Below are positions 48,051 through 57,111 of a DNA stretch of 64,000 bases, in pieces; positions within the stretch are counted from its first letter, which is position 1; every line of letters starts with the position of its first letter. This DNA comes from Bog-473 sp963706555 (GTDB lineage: Bacteria; Actinomycetota; Acidimicrobiia; Acidimicrobiales; RAAP-2). The DNA is taken from contig OY970164.1 in assembly GCA_963706555.1 (NCBI GenBank), positions 62,001-126,000 on the forward strand, in the 5' to 3' direction. The translations under genes were made by a program, and so were the position numbers. Below the pieces are notes generated by a model. It made no database searches. It was given only the letters and a program-made list of their open reading frames with translations, and was not told the origin of the DNA.

Positions 48051-48066
48051 GTGGTGGTACCACCAC
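48051..48066. promoter_or_regulatory. Perfect 16-base palindrome upstream of SDR gene
   Basis: GTGGTGGTACCACCAC is a perfect inverted repeat 79 bases before the SDR start. It could be an operator. No regulator gene for it is adjacent. Confidence 0.4.
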
Positions 48067-48119
48067 CCGGTGAAGGACGCAGAAGTCAGGAGGCCTCCTG
48101 GTGCATATAGTTGTCTTCA

Positions 48120-48133
48120 TTCACTGGAGTGAA
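48120..48133. promoter_or_regulatory. Inverted repeat close to SDR start
   Basis: TTCACTGGAGTGAA (6-base arms, 2-base centre) ends 11 bases before the GTG. A TATAGT sequence at 48106-48111 could be the -10 box, so a bound protein would overlap the transcription start. Confidence 0.4.
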
Positions 48134-48144
48134 GGGGACGGAAC

Positions 48145-49035
48145 GTGGCAGATCGCTTTGCGGGGAAGAGCATCGTCATCACAGGTGGCGGAGCTGGGCT
48201 TGGACGCGAGTGCGCCCTCCAGTGGGGAGCCGAGGGCGGCAAAATCGTTGTGACCGACCTGGTCGAGGATCGAGCCCACGCCGTCGCGAAGGAGGTCGAA
48301 GCCGCTGGCGGAGATGCCATCGGCATGAAGACCGATGTCCGGATCGAGGCCGACGTCCAGCAGTGCGTCACTGCAGCAGTGGAGAACTTCGGGCGCCTCG
48401 ACATCATGTTCGCAAATGCCGGACGTTCGCTCCCGGGCGGCCCTTCGATCGCCGACACGACAGAAGAGCAGTGGGACGACGTCACGAACACCGTCTTCCG
48501 CGGCGTCTTCTTCAGTGGTAAGCACGCCTTTCACCAGATGAAAAAACAGCGCAGCGGCAACATCGTCGTCACAACCTCAGCTGCGGGAATCAACGCCTAC
48601 CCGGTCGGATTCGGTGCCTACGCCGCGGGCAAGGCAGGCGCCATCGGTCTGGTACGCAGCATGGCGACCGAGTGGGGAAGGTATGGGATCCGGGTCAACG
48701 GACTGGCCCCGACCCATGGGATGTCCATCAACTTCGCCCTCCCGCTGGATGCCCCTGTACTCAACATGTCCTACGAGGAGTTCGCCCTTCAGCAGTCGGG
48801 CGAGGCATGGCACGACGACAAATTCGTCGGACCACTGAAGGTTGGCCGTCCGCCGGGCCTGAAGGACAACGCCGCAGTGGCGACGTTCTTGGCCTCGGAT
48901 GACTCGGCCTACATGTCGGGTCTCATCATCCCGGCGTGCGACGGCGGCAACTTTGCGATGACGTCAATCCGCTTCCCGGATTCATGGACCCTCGAAGAGA
49001 TGACGGCTTCCGCCCTCGACGAACCAGAAGGCTAA
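48145..49035 (+). CDS. Short-chain dehydrogenase/reductase
   Basis: A 296-residue classical SDR. TGGGAGLG is the cofactor loop, VVTDLVED the cofactor-selecting segment, and FANAG follows. The catalytic serine lies in VTTSAAG and YAAGK is the catalytic pair. It is longer than usual at the C-terminus (FPDSWTLEEMTASALDEPEG). NAD use is likely from the Asp. It has a GTG start. The two inverted repeats upstream suggest tight regulation. The substrate is unknown. Confidence 0.88.
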   Translation: MADRFAGKSIVITGGGAGLGRECALQWGAEGGKIVVTDLVEDRAHAVAKEVEAAGGDAIGMKTDVRIEADVQQCVTAAVENFGRLDIMFANAGRSLPGGPSIADTTEEQWDDVTNTVFRGVFFSGKHAFHQMKKQRSGNIVVTTSAAGINAYPVGFGAYAAGKAGAIGLVRSMATEWGRYGIRVNGLAPTHGMSINFALPLDAPVLNMSYEEFALQQSGEAWHDDKFVGPLKVGRPPGLKDNAAVATFLASDDSAYMSGLIIPACDGGNFAMTSIRFPDSWTLEEMTASALDEPEG

Positions 49036-49169
49036 CCGTCAACTTCTTTCCGCTGCACGAAAAAGCGAAACGTTCGTCGCCCAAACGGTTCTGGTTACCG
49101 ACACTTTCGTTGGCATTTGAATCCTCTCGTCACGTTCGTTTGAGTACGTCTCACCAGCCGATTCAGCCT

Positions 49170-49438
49170 GTAAATGGAGGCGCACACCTCGCAAAGGCTT
49201 TCATTCGATTCTCCAAGACGTCCTCGCTGTAGACAAGCCTGTGGACGTATTTTTCGCCGGCGACAGCGCCGAGGCGAAGGCAGGAGTCGCAGCGTTTCTC
49301 CAGAGCTTGGAGATGCGGCCCCTCGACGCAGGAGGGCTCAAAATGGCTCACGTGCTTGAACGGGCCGGCGTCCTCCTGGTGGGCGTGGCACGCAGCGGCG
49401 CCGGCTTCGACATCGCCTTGGGAGCCAAAACGCTCTGA
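49170..49438 (+). pseudogene. Remnant of an NADPH-dependent F420 reductase-like gene
   Basis: One frame gives GAHLAKAFIRFSKTSSL then a stop. The adjacent frame continues VDVFFAGDSAEAKAGVAAFL and SLEMRPLDAGGLKMAHVLE. Together these match the second half of F420-dependent NADP reductase-like Rossmann proteins (GAxVVKAFN...; DVFxAGDD...; LRPxDAG). The N-terminal NADP domain is missing and the frame is broken at about 49215, so this is a relic. Confidence 0.6.
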
Positions 49439-49643
49439 ATGTTCTCGAACTCACGGCCTGAGCATTGCGAATGTGGAGTTCTTGGCCTTTTTGACCAGGT
49501 TCTCTTCCAGAACCTGCCTCGTACCGGCGTTGGGAGTCCCTCACTATCCGCTCCCATTCCCTCTCGATAAGGTCGCATAAGGTCACGCCGAGTGATCCTC
49601 CAGGCTGGCCAAGTGTCCAGGCGATCCTATCCATTCGTCACCG

Positions 49644-52396
49644 CTACAACGTGACTCCCGCGAGCTGCGTCCGTGTCTTGACATCAAGCTTTCGGAAAGT
49701 CTTGTGGAGGTGATATTCGACTGTGCTGGTGCTAATGAAGAGCTGTGCAGCAATCTCCTTGTTTGTTTTTCCCTCCGCTGCGAGGCGAGCGACTCGCAGT
49801 TCCTGCGGGGTGAGTTGATTGAGCGTCTGTACTGTCCGTCTCCGCGCCGTTTCACCGCTCGCACTCAGCTCGACACACGCTCGCTCAGCGAACGCCTCCA
49901 TTCCAAAATCCGTGAACATTTCGTAGGCCATTCGCAACTCGTTTCGAGCGTTCAGACGTCTGCGTTGTCGTCGAAGCCACTCGCCGTAGACCAAGTGAGC
50001 ACGGGCAAGGTCGACAGATACTCGCGTGCGCCTCAGCCGCTCGATGGCTTCAACGTAGAGGTCGTCCGCGTGCGCGCCCTCCGCGAGAAGTGCGTGCGAA
50101 CGGGCAGCGATCCCGAGGCGCCCAGTCCGTTCCGCTTGCCTTCGCCCTCACCATCAGTTGGAGATTTGTTTCGGCAGCGACCTCGTAAGCCCCTACTCGT
50201 GCGGCTGCTTCGATCAGTTCGGGCATGGCCCAGTTAGAGGTGACGAGCTCGGTGTGACTGACCACTCGCTGGGCTGCCGCCAACGCCTCCGCGTATCGGC
50301 CAAGCCCGTTGTAAAGCACGGACTCCGCTCTGTCGACGAACGATAGGCCTGCTCCCTCCCCGCGCCTGGTCAGTTCGGCGCGAGCGGATCGGAACAACTG
50401 TGTCGCTTCTGCCTCGCGGCCACGCATCGCCGCAAGACTCACCTCGTGGTACGGAGCGAGGGGGCTCCCGTTCAGTTCCGAAGCCTCTTGGAGAGCCTCT
50501 TGGTCGGATGTGGCCAGTGCCAGCTCACCCGCGAATACATGCATTTGACCGACATGACTAAGGGAGATCGGCAGTTCGCTGAGCGCTCCCGTTTCCCGGA
50601 CCAGCCGAAGGTGTAGGTCTGCCAGCCGTTTCCACCCTTCGTCGTCCCAGAGATGCTGCGTCGCGACCGTCGCACCCCACATCCAGCGCAGCTGCTCAGG
50701 TGGCGACATCTCCTTCTCAATCACGCGTTGCGCCTGGCGGAGACTCGACACGGCGTCCAGATAGTTATCACTCACGATCGCAACGAAACCGTCGAGCAGC
50801 AGGTCTGGACCCCGTGGTTTCTGCGTCCGGGGCGCAGATCTCGCGGCCTCTGCCACCTCACGGGGGGTCGCGCCCGGTCCGGCCAGCGGCCCGGCGAAGA
50901 TTGCCGCGGTCAGGGCCTCCAGATATGTCTCGCGGGCAACCTCCGGGTCGACCTCTCGGAATCGATCAGCGGCCCCTAGGAGTAGTGTGGCGGCATCGCC
51001 GCTACGCGTAGAGAGAAACGTAATCTGGCCACGGACCAACAAGGCCTTTGCTTGTTCGACATCGCTGAGACACCCTGCTTCAGCCATCGCGATCAACCGC
51101 AGAGCATCCTCAAGCGCACCCGCCTGCAAATGCGCCTGTGCTGCGGCGAGCGCGCGCCCCGACCTCCGGGATTCCTCTGGCGTCAACGCCGTGGCTTGTT
51201 CCAGAAAAGCTGCCGCAGCCGCGTAACCACCTCGTGCTTGCGCGCGGGTTGCAGAGTCCTCTAGTTCGGATGCCACGTCCTCGTCGGGTTTTTGAGTCGA
51301 TTGAGCCCGGTGCCAGGCACGACGATCCGGATCGAGTTCTGGGTCAGTAGCTTCTGCCAGCACACGGTGGGCCTCGCGTCGTTCTCGTGGTGTCGCCGCC
51401 CCATACACCGCGGAACGAACGAGCGGATGACGGAAGACCACTCGCGGGACAAGAACCAACAGGTCGTCCAACTCGACCGTGTCTGAAGCCGATGCAGGAA
51501 TTCCAAGTCCCTCGGCGGCCCGCCAAACCAGCGCCGGGTCCCCGACCGGATCAGTCGCTGCGAGCAGCAACAGCCGGCGGGCATCCTCTGGAAGAGTTGC
51601 GAGCCGTCGCGTAAAGCTCTCCTCGATGCTTGCGGTGAGCGTCGTCTCAGCGGGCAGGCCGAATCCGCCCGCCAGATTCTTTGGGGTTAGGCCTTTGGGC
51701 AACTCCAGCAGCGCAAGCGGATTCCCCCGTGTCTCGGCCACGATTCTCTCCAACACGGCCTCATCAAGCGGTGCCGGCAATGCAGATTCCAAAAGCGCTC
51801 TTGCATCTCGATGTCCCAAGGGGGAGATAAGAAGCTCCGGTAGGTCGCTGAGCACGTCTTCGAGTTCGCGGGTGGCAAAGAGGAGGACGATCTGTTCCAT
51901 TTGCAGGCGGCGAGCAACAAACGCGAGCGTGTTCGCAGACGCGTGGTCTAGCCAGAGTGCGTCATCAATGGCAACGAGCAGCGGTCGCTCCTCTGCCGCC
52001 TCGGAAAAGAGGCCGAGCACCGCCAGTCCGACCAAGAATCGATTGGGCGCCGAACCTGAACTGATTCCAAAGGCGACCTCGAGCGCCTCGTGCTGAGGCC
52101 TCGGGAGACGACCAAGTAGTTCGAAGAACGGCGAGCACAGCTGCTGAAGTGCTGCAAAGGGGAGTTCCATCTCGGCCTCGACGCCGGATGTCTCGGCAAC
52201 TCGAAACTGGCCCAGCCCCAACCGCATACTCCAAGAGTGCCGTTTTGCCCACCCCCGCTTCGCCCCGCAAAACTAGGACGCCGCCGCCGTTCCCGCCACG
52301 CATTAGTCGGTCGAGGACCTCGCGCTCTCGTTCTCTGCCGAATAACTGTGCCGACGAAGAATTCCCCAAATCTTCACGCATGTTGGCAGACATCAT
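49644..52396 (-). CDS. LuxR-family ATPase regulator (LAL type), two frameshifts
   Basis: About 916 residues after removing two bases. The N-terminus (SAQLFGREREREVLDRLM) leads to the P-loop LRGEAGVGKTALLEYA. At about 52207 (GGGCTGGGCC) the frame slips and FRVAETSGVEAEMELPFAAL continues through Walker B (LVAIDDALWLD) and TPR-like helices. At about 50127 (GCGCCTCGGG) it slips again, giving LGIAARSHALLAEGAHADDL. It ends with a LuxR HTH (LTPQELRVARLAAEGKTNKE, then IAAQLFISTSTVEYHLHKTF). This is a MalT/LAL-type activator. Both shifts fit one extra base in a short run. Confidence 0.85.
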
Positions 52397-52516
52397 TGCC
52401 GAAAGATGACAGGCCTGCCTCGCCCGTCCCACGACTAAGGAAATCCCGGATTCGAGCGCCTTTGAGAGGCGTTACGGTCCTGCGCAGTGGAGAATAATCA
52501 CAGGGGCGAGTCCTCC

Positions 52517-53515
52517 GTGAGCCGGACGGAGTCGGCACCTGAATCGTCCGTAGCTGCGCCTCCGGCGGCCGGTCAACGGCTCGCCGGTGGGAAGACGATC
52601 CGCGAACAGACGCTTGGGCCTTTGGTCGGCGAGCGGGGCTATTGCGTCGAGCGAGTCGAGGGGAACCTCTATCGGATCGTGGACGAGCATTACCAATGTG
52701 CCTTCATGACCACATATGACGGAGTGGTCCTATTCGACGCTCCGGCCAGTCTCGGGCACAACATCCAGCGCGCCGTCGACGAGATCGCCGCCGCGAACGG
52801 CGTCAGTAGCAAGGTGACCTATCTGATCTATTCGCATCATCACGCAGATCATGCAGGGGCATCCTCGCTGTTTGACAGAGACGTGATTCGCATTGGGCAT
52901 GAGGAGACGCGAAAGCTCCTTCTGCGCGACGACGACCCCGCCAGGCCCGCACCGGAAGAAACCTTCCAGGACCGTCGAACACTCGACATCGGGGGCGAGC
53001 AAATTGATCTGATCTGGCACGGTTCCAATCACTCCCCTGACAACATCTTCATCCACCTACCCCGCCATGCCGCGCTCATGCTTGTCGACATCGTCAATCC
53101 AGGATGGGCGGCGGTCTGCCAAGGCAACCTGGCCAACGACGTGCCCGGCTACATCGAGGCCGCAGGTTACACGCTCACCTACCCGTGGAAGCATTTCATT
53201 AGCGGTCACATGAGCCGGGTTGGGACGCGCGACGATCTCGTCACACATCGACAGTACATGGCCGACATTGTGGACAGCTCCCGAAAAGCGTTGGACACCG
53301 TCGATCCTGCCCAGTACTTCGTAGAGCACGGCGAAAGCGTCTGGGCCGCCATGAGCGAGTACCTGAGCGCGACCACGGCCGCGGCCGCCGCGCCCGTAAT
53401 AGCAAAATACTCGGCGGTGCTTGCGGCTGCAGATCTCTGCACCACCAGCACGACGTTCCAGGTCATGCAATCGATCCGTCTCGATCTGGGGTACGGCCCG
53501 CACATTCAATGGTGA
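52517..53515 (+). CDS. MBL-fold metallo-hydrolase
   Basis: A 332-residue metallo-beta-lactamase-fold protein. The zinc motif HHHADH is at 107-112, followed by DLIWHGSNHSPDN with a later metal His and LMLVDIVNPGW with the bridging Asp region. HFISGHMSRVG supplies the last His. An AGGGG site lies ten bases before the GTG at 52517; an in-frame GTG at 52487 would add ten residues. The reaction is unknown, with ester, lactone or sulfate-ester hydrolysis all possible. No secretion signal is seen. Confidence 0.85.
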   Translation: MSRTESAPESSVAAPPAAGQRLAGGKTIREQTLGPLVGERGYCVERVEGNLYRIVDEHYQCAFMTTYDGVVLFDAPASLGHNIQRAVDEIAAANGVSSKVTYLIYSHHHADHAGASSLFDRDVIRIGHEETRKLLLRDDDPARPAPEETFQDRRTLDIGGEQIDLIWHGSNHSPDNIFIHLPRHAALMLVDIVNPGWAAVCQGNLANDVPGYIEAAGYTLTYPWKHFISGHMSRVGTRDDLVTHRQYMADIVDSSRKALDTVDPAQYFVEHGESVWAAMSEYLSATTAAAAAPVIAKYSAVLAAADLCTTSTTFQVMQSIRLDLGYGPHIQW

Positions 53516-53665
53516 GCTCGGAGGCGCGATCGTGGCCACGAGCATGCCTTCCCGTTCGAGCGTCGGTCACCTGGCCGACTAGGGGTTTCCTAGATGCGAG
53601 GTCGGCTTGGCAGGCAAATCATAGGAATGTCCTCTTCACCAGTCGATACAAAAGGGAGCAGGCTC

Positions 53666-54364
53666 ATGCCCAGCAACTCAACAGGTGGCGCTGATTCATC
53701 GATCGATAACCGTCACCTCCTACTCGTCGGAGCCGGACCAGGTCTGGGAATGGCTGTGGCCCGCCGCTTCGCGAACGGTGGCTATCGAGTGACCCTGGTG
53801 GCCCGCAGCACTGATGGTCTGAGCGATCTCGCCTCAAGCCTGAACGACACCGGATCGCAGATTGACACGATCGCTGCGGATGCGAGCGACCCTGAAGCTC
53901 TCCGGGCCCGCATGGCTGAGCTCTATAACGAGCAGGGGGCTCCCGGGGTCATCATCTACAACGCAGTCATGGGAGCTCCGGACAAGCTCTTGGAGTCCAG
54001 TGTTGAGCACCTACAGATGGCGTATGCGGTGGACGTCATAAGCGCCATTGTCTTGACGCAAGTCGCCGCCCCAGCCATGCGAGCTGCGGGTTCCGGCACC
54101 ATCATGGTGACAGGTGGTGGCTTTGCAGATCACCCAATCCCTGTGTTGGCGACCATATCCCTGGGCAAGGCGGCACTCCGATCCGCCGCCACCATGCTTG
54201 GAGCTGACCTCGAGGCAGATGGCATCCGAGTGGCGACGCTCACGATCGCCGGGCAAATTGTCGCAGGCACCGCTTTCGATCCCGAGAACATCGCGAAGCG
54301 CTATTGGGAAGTCGTCGAGTCCGACGGCCCCTGGCAGGCTGAGTTTCGCTTTACCGGCGAGTAG
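53666..54364 (+). CDS. Atypical SDR-family protein lacking the catalytic Tyr
   Basis: A 232-residue Rossmann protein. LLLVGAGPGLGMAVARRF is the cofactor loop, and VTLVARST suggests NADP binding. In the catalytic helix the YxxxK pair reads ISLGK, with Ile where Tyr is expected, and the preceding TGGG stands in place of the usual Ser motif. It may bind cofactor without classical dehydrogenase activity. ATG 53666 has a GGGAG site upstream; an earlier in-frame ATG at 53594 is less supported. Confidence 0.75.
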   Translation: MPSNSTGGADSSIDNRHLLLVGAGPGLGMAVARRFANGGYRVTLVARSTDGLSDLASSLNDTGSQIDTIAADASDPEALRARMAELYNEQGAPGVIIYNAVMGAPDKLLESSVEHLQMAYAVDVISAIVLTQVAAPAMRAAGSGTIMVTGGGFADHPIPVLATISLGKAALRSAATMLGADLEADGIRVATLTIAGQIVAGTAFDPENIAKRYWEVVESDGPWQAEFRFTGE

Positions 54365-54549
54365 AGCATGCCGTCTGAGGGCGTTACCTACGCAAGATGC
54401 CGCTGCCGCCGTTGCGTTTCTGCGAACGAATGCGCAGGCCAAGTCCTCTGCGCCAGCGGGGGCTTCATTTTTCGGTGATGGACGCGTCGATTGCGCCCAA
54501 GGACCATCCACGCCGGGCGAGATAATTTGAACAGATAGGAGCGAGTTTC

Positions 54550-54759
54550 GTGTCGAATCCGGATGAACACGCCGACATCCTGGTCGTTGGGGACAGCGAC
54601 GTGATGCCTTGGACAGTTGTCGATTCCGTCGGATCGGCCAAAGGTATCGAGCGTCTTCGTGTTGTGGATGCCTCGATCATCCCTGAGGTGCTATCGACGG
54701 TGACGAATCTGACCGTGATCCTGACCGCCGAGCGCATCTTTGATCGTGTCTACCGCTAA
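54550..54759 (+). pseudogene. Internally deleted GMC oxidoreductase remnant
   Basis: A 69-codon frame that still has AGGAG 8 bases before its GTG. It starts SNPDEHADILVVG, the N-terminal FAD strand of GMC oxidoreductases. It then jumps directly to the C-terminal segment, MPWTVVDSVG to ERLRVVDASIIPEVL and NLTVILTAERIFD. The whole middle (roughly 450 residues, including most of the FAD and substrate domains) is gone, in frame. It may be translated but cannot be an enzyme. Confidence 0.7.
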
Positions 54760-54795
54760 GACATCTCCTTTCCGGGAGAAAGAGTTCTTGTCAGT

Positions 54796-56430
54796 ATGAC
54801 TCGCCTCCGTAGTGGACACGTCGAGCGCCGCTACCGTCCTGTGCTTCCGTGCGTGTCGCACACAGGTATCAGCGCCGACCGACTTGGCCGTCAGGAACCA
54901 ACCGGTCTGCCATCCGAGGCAAAGGATGAGAATCCCAGACGCTTGGCACTCGCTCTGACAGTCATTTCTACCTCGCAGCTGATGGTCGTGCTGGACGCAA
55001 CGATCGTCACTGTTGCGTTGCCCTCTATACGAACGGCGTTGCACTTCTCGGCAGTCAATCTCGAATGGACCATCAGCGCTTATACGCTCGCCTTTGGGGG
55101 TTTCCTTCTCCTGGGCGGACGTCTGGGCGATGTGTTCGGCCGGCGGCGTATGTTCATTGTGGGGATATCGATCTTCACCCTCGCCTCCTTGGCCGGAGGA
55201 TTCGCGACCACGTCAGCTTGGCTGATCGCGACACGCGCGGTCCAAGGAATCGGAGGTGCGATCTCGGCCCCAACTGCGCTGGCTCTGATTGGTGAGACGT
55301 TTCCAGAAGGACCATCGCGCACCCGCGCCATGGGAATCTACGCAGCAATGTCGGGAGCTGGCGGCGCCGTGGGGTTGCTGTTGGGCGGGATTCTCACCAC
55401 TGCTTTGTCGTGGCGTTGGGTTCTCTTCGTGAATGTGCCTCTGGGTGTGCTGGTCGTTGTCATGGCGCCGCGAGTCCTTTCCCGCTCAGAGCAACGTGCC
55501 CGCATCCGACTGGATCTTCCAGGGTCGGTGACTGCGACGGTGGGCATGACGGCGCTCGTCTATGGCTTGGTGCGAGCTCCTGTCAACGGGTGGGAGGATC
55601 CGATCACGTACACGTCCTTCGCCGTCGCCTTCACGTTACTGGCCTCGTTTGTAGTCATCGAGATGCGCAGTGACCACCCGATACTTCCATTTAGCCTGCT
55701 CGCCAACCGCAATCGGTCCGCCAGCTACATAGTCATGTTCACATTGTCGGGAGGAATTTTTGCAATCTTCTTCTTCTTGACGCTGTACCTGCAGACAGCA
55801 AAGGGATACAGCCCCCTCAAGGCAGGTCTCGCATTTTTCCCGTTCTCTGTAGGGATAGCGGCGACGTCACAGATCGTGGCCAGACTCATGAAGCGATTTC
55901 CGCCCAGGGTTTTTGTGACGGTCGGGCCATTGTTGGCATCAATCGGCCTCTTTTGGCTCTCCCGTCTTGACGTGCAGAGCACGTACGTAAACGGTGTTCT
56001 CGGCCCGATACTTGTGCTCGCCGTGGGGCTGGGTCTCACATTTGTGCCAGTGGTTCTCGGTGTCACGTCCGGAGTGCAGCCCGCAGAGTTGGGCATCGCA
56101 TCGGCAGTGCTCAACACCGCACAGCAAGTGGGCGGCACGCTTGGTTTGGCAATTCTCGTCACGATCGCAGCAGACGCCACCAAGAGCGCGCTGAATAGCG
56201 AAGTGGTGTCTCAGGGTGCCCAGAAGGCCCGAGAGGCTGCTCTCACGGCAACCCTCCATGGCTACACCACCGCCTTTGTGGTAGGAGCGTCTATCGCGTT
56301 TGTCGCCTTCCTCATTGCCCTCGTGGCTATCCACCCTGATGCACCGGTGGGCGCGCCTTCCTCGACTCCAATCGATCGCAAACGGACGGCCGCTACGCCG
56401 GAGACACGCTTCGGGGAGCTGGCTTCGTGA
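54796..56430 (+). CDS. MFS drug/proton antiporter (DHA2, EmrB/QacA-like)
   Basis: A 544-residue transporter with about 14 transmembrane helices. Signature motifs are LDATIVTVALPSI (motif D1) and GGRLGDVFGRRRMF (motif A). Motif C follows as SGAGGAVGLLLGG. It exports drugs or lipophilic compounds by proton antiport. The first 45 residues are polar, and the true start may be later than ATG 54796. It is followed 120 bases later by a TetR gene with palindromic operator sites in the gap, so it is probably under that regulator or its read-through. Confidence 0.88.
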   Translation: MTRLRSGHVERRYRPVLPCVSHTGISADRLGRQEPTGLPSEAKDENPRRLALALTVISTSQLMVVLDATIVTVALPSIRTALHFSAVNLEWTISAYTLAFGGFLLLGGRLGDVFGRRRMFIVGISIFTLASLAGGFATTSAWLIATRAVQGIGGAISAPTALALIGETFPEGPSRTRAMGIYAAMSGAGGAVGLLLGGILTTALSWRWVLFVNVPLGVLVVVMAPRVLSRSEQRARIRLDLPGSVTATVGMTALVYGLVRAPVNGWEDPITYTSFAVAFTLLASFVVIEMRSDHPILPFSLLANRNRSASYIVMFTLSGGIFAIFFFLTLYLQTAKGYSPLKAGLAFFPFSVGIAATSQIVARLMKRFPPRVFVTVGPLLASIGLFWLSRLDVQSTYVNGVLGPILVLAVGLGLTFVPVVLGVTSGVQPAELGIASAVLNTAQQVGGTLGLAILVTIAADATKSALNSEVVSQGAQKAREAALTATLHGYTTAFVVGASIAFVAFLIALVAIHPDAPVGAPSSTPIDRKRTAATPETRFGELAS

Positions 56431-56522
56431 ATACCGAGGATGAGGTTTCAGGAATGACTCGACGTGAATCATCCAGTTGGATTGACGTAACCATCGAATC
56501 AGGGTGGAGGCTCCTTGTCAAT

Positions 56523-56534
56523 CCAACTAGTTGG
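56523..56534. promoter_or_regulatory. Candidate TetR operator (palindrome)
   Basis: CCAACTAGTTGG is a perfect 12-base palindrome 16 bases before the TetR start. A related half, CCAGTTGGATTGACGTAAC, lies about 50 bases upstream at 56473-56491. Two sites in the gap between the pump and its regulator fit TetR autoregulation. Confidence 0.5.
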
Positions 56535-56550
56535 TTGTAACGTACTCGGC

Positions 56551-57111
56551 ATGCCCTGGGACTCACAGGACACGAGGCAGCGCCTGCTGGAGGCCGCAAT
56601 CAAAGAATTCAGCGCCTACGGCATCGCAGGAGCACGGGTCGACCGGATCGCATCTGCGGCCAAGGCCAACAAGCAGGCCATCTACGCCTACTTCGGCAGC
56701 AAAGACGCCCTGTTCGGCGCCGCTTTCGAGGACCGCATCCGAGACTTCCATACTTCCGTGCTCTTTGATGAGTACGAGCTGGCCGAGTACGGCGGAAGAA
56801 TGTTCGACAAGTTCGAAGACGCTCCCGAGACGCTGCGCCTGGTCCTTTGGTACCAGGTTGAGCGGGTAGCTGGACCACCGCTCGAAGTGATCCTGGACTC
56901 GACCACGGACAAAGTCGGACGAGTCGTGGCCGCCCAGCAGGAGGGAAAAGTAACCAAGGCGTACCCAGCTGTTGCGCTGCTCTCTTTCGCCCGCTCAACC
57001 GCCCTGATGTGGCACACGCAGATCCCCGAGCGCGCTGCGCTGTTGCCATCCGATCGGTATGACCGGCGAGACATGGTCGTCCGCATGATTCGGCAGGTCC
57101 TTGAACAATAG
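56551..57111 (+). CDS. TetR-family transcriptional regulator
   Basis: A 186-residue TetR protein from ATG 56551. RQRLLEAAIKEFSAYGIAGARVDRIA is the first part of the HTH and ANKQAIYAYFGSKDALFGAAF the recognition helix and following turn. The frame extends to 56515 but that part overlaps the palindromic operator. It probably represses itself and the DHA2 pump or a nearby oxidoreductase. Its stop overlaps the TTG start of the next gene by 11 bases. Confidence 0.87.
   Translation: MPWDSQDTRQRLLEAAIKEFSAYGIAGARVDRIASAAKANKQAIYAYFGSKDALFGAAFEDRIRDFHTSVLFDEYELAEYGGRMFDKFEDAPETLRLVLWYQVERVAGPPLEVILDSTTDKVGRVVAAQQEGKVTKAYPAVALLSFARSTALMWHTQIPERAALLPSDRYDRRDMVVRMIRQVLEQ

Noticed and set aside
54365..54549. 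Possible C-terminal SDR fragment (AAAAVAFLRTN) after the SDR-like gene
   Set aside because: Too short and lacking the following conserved DGG segment; could be chance.
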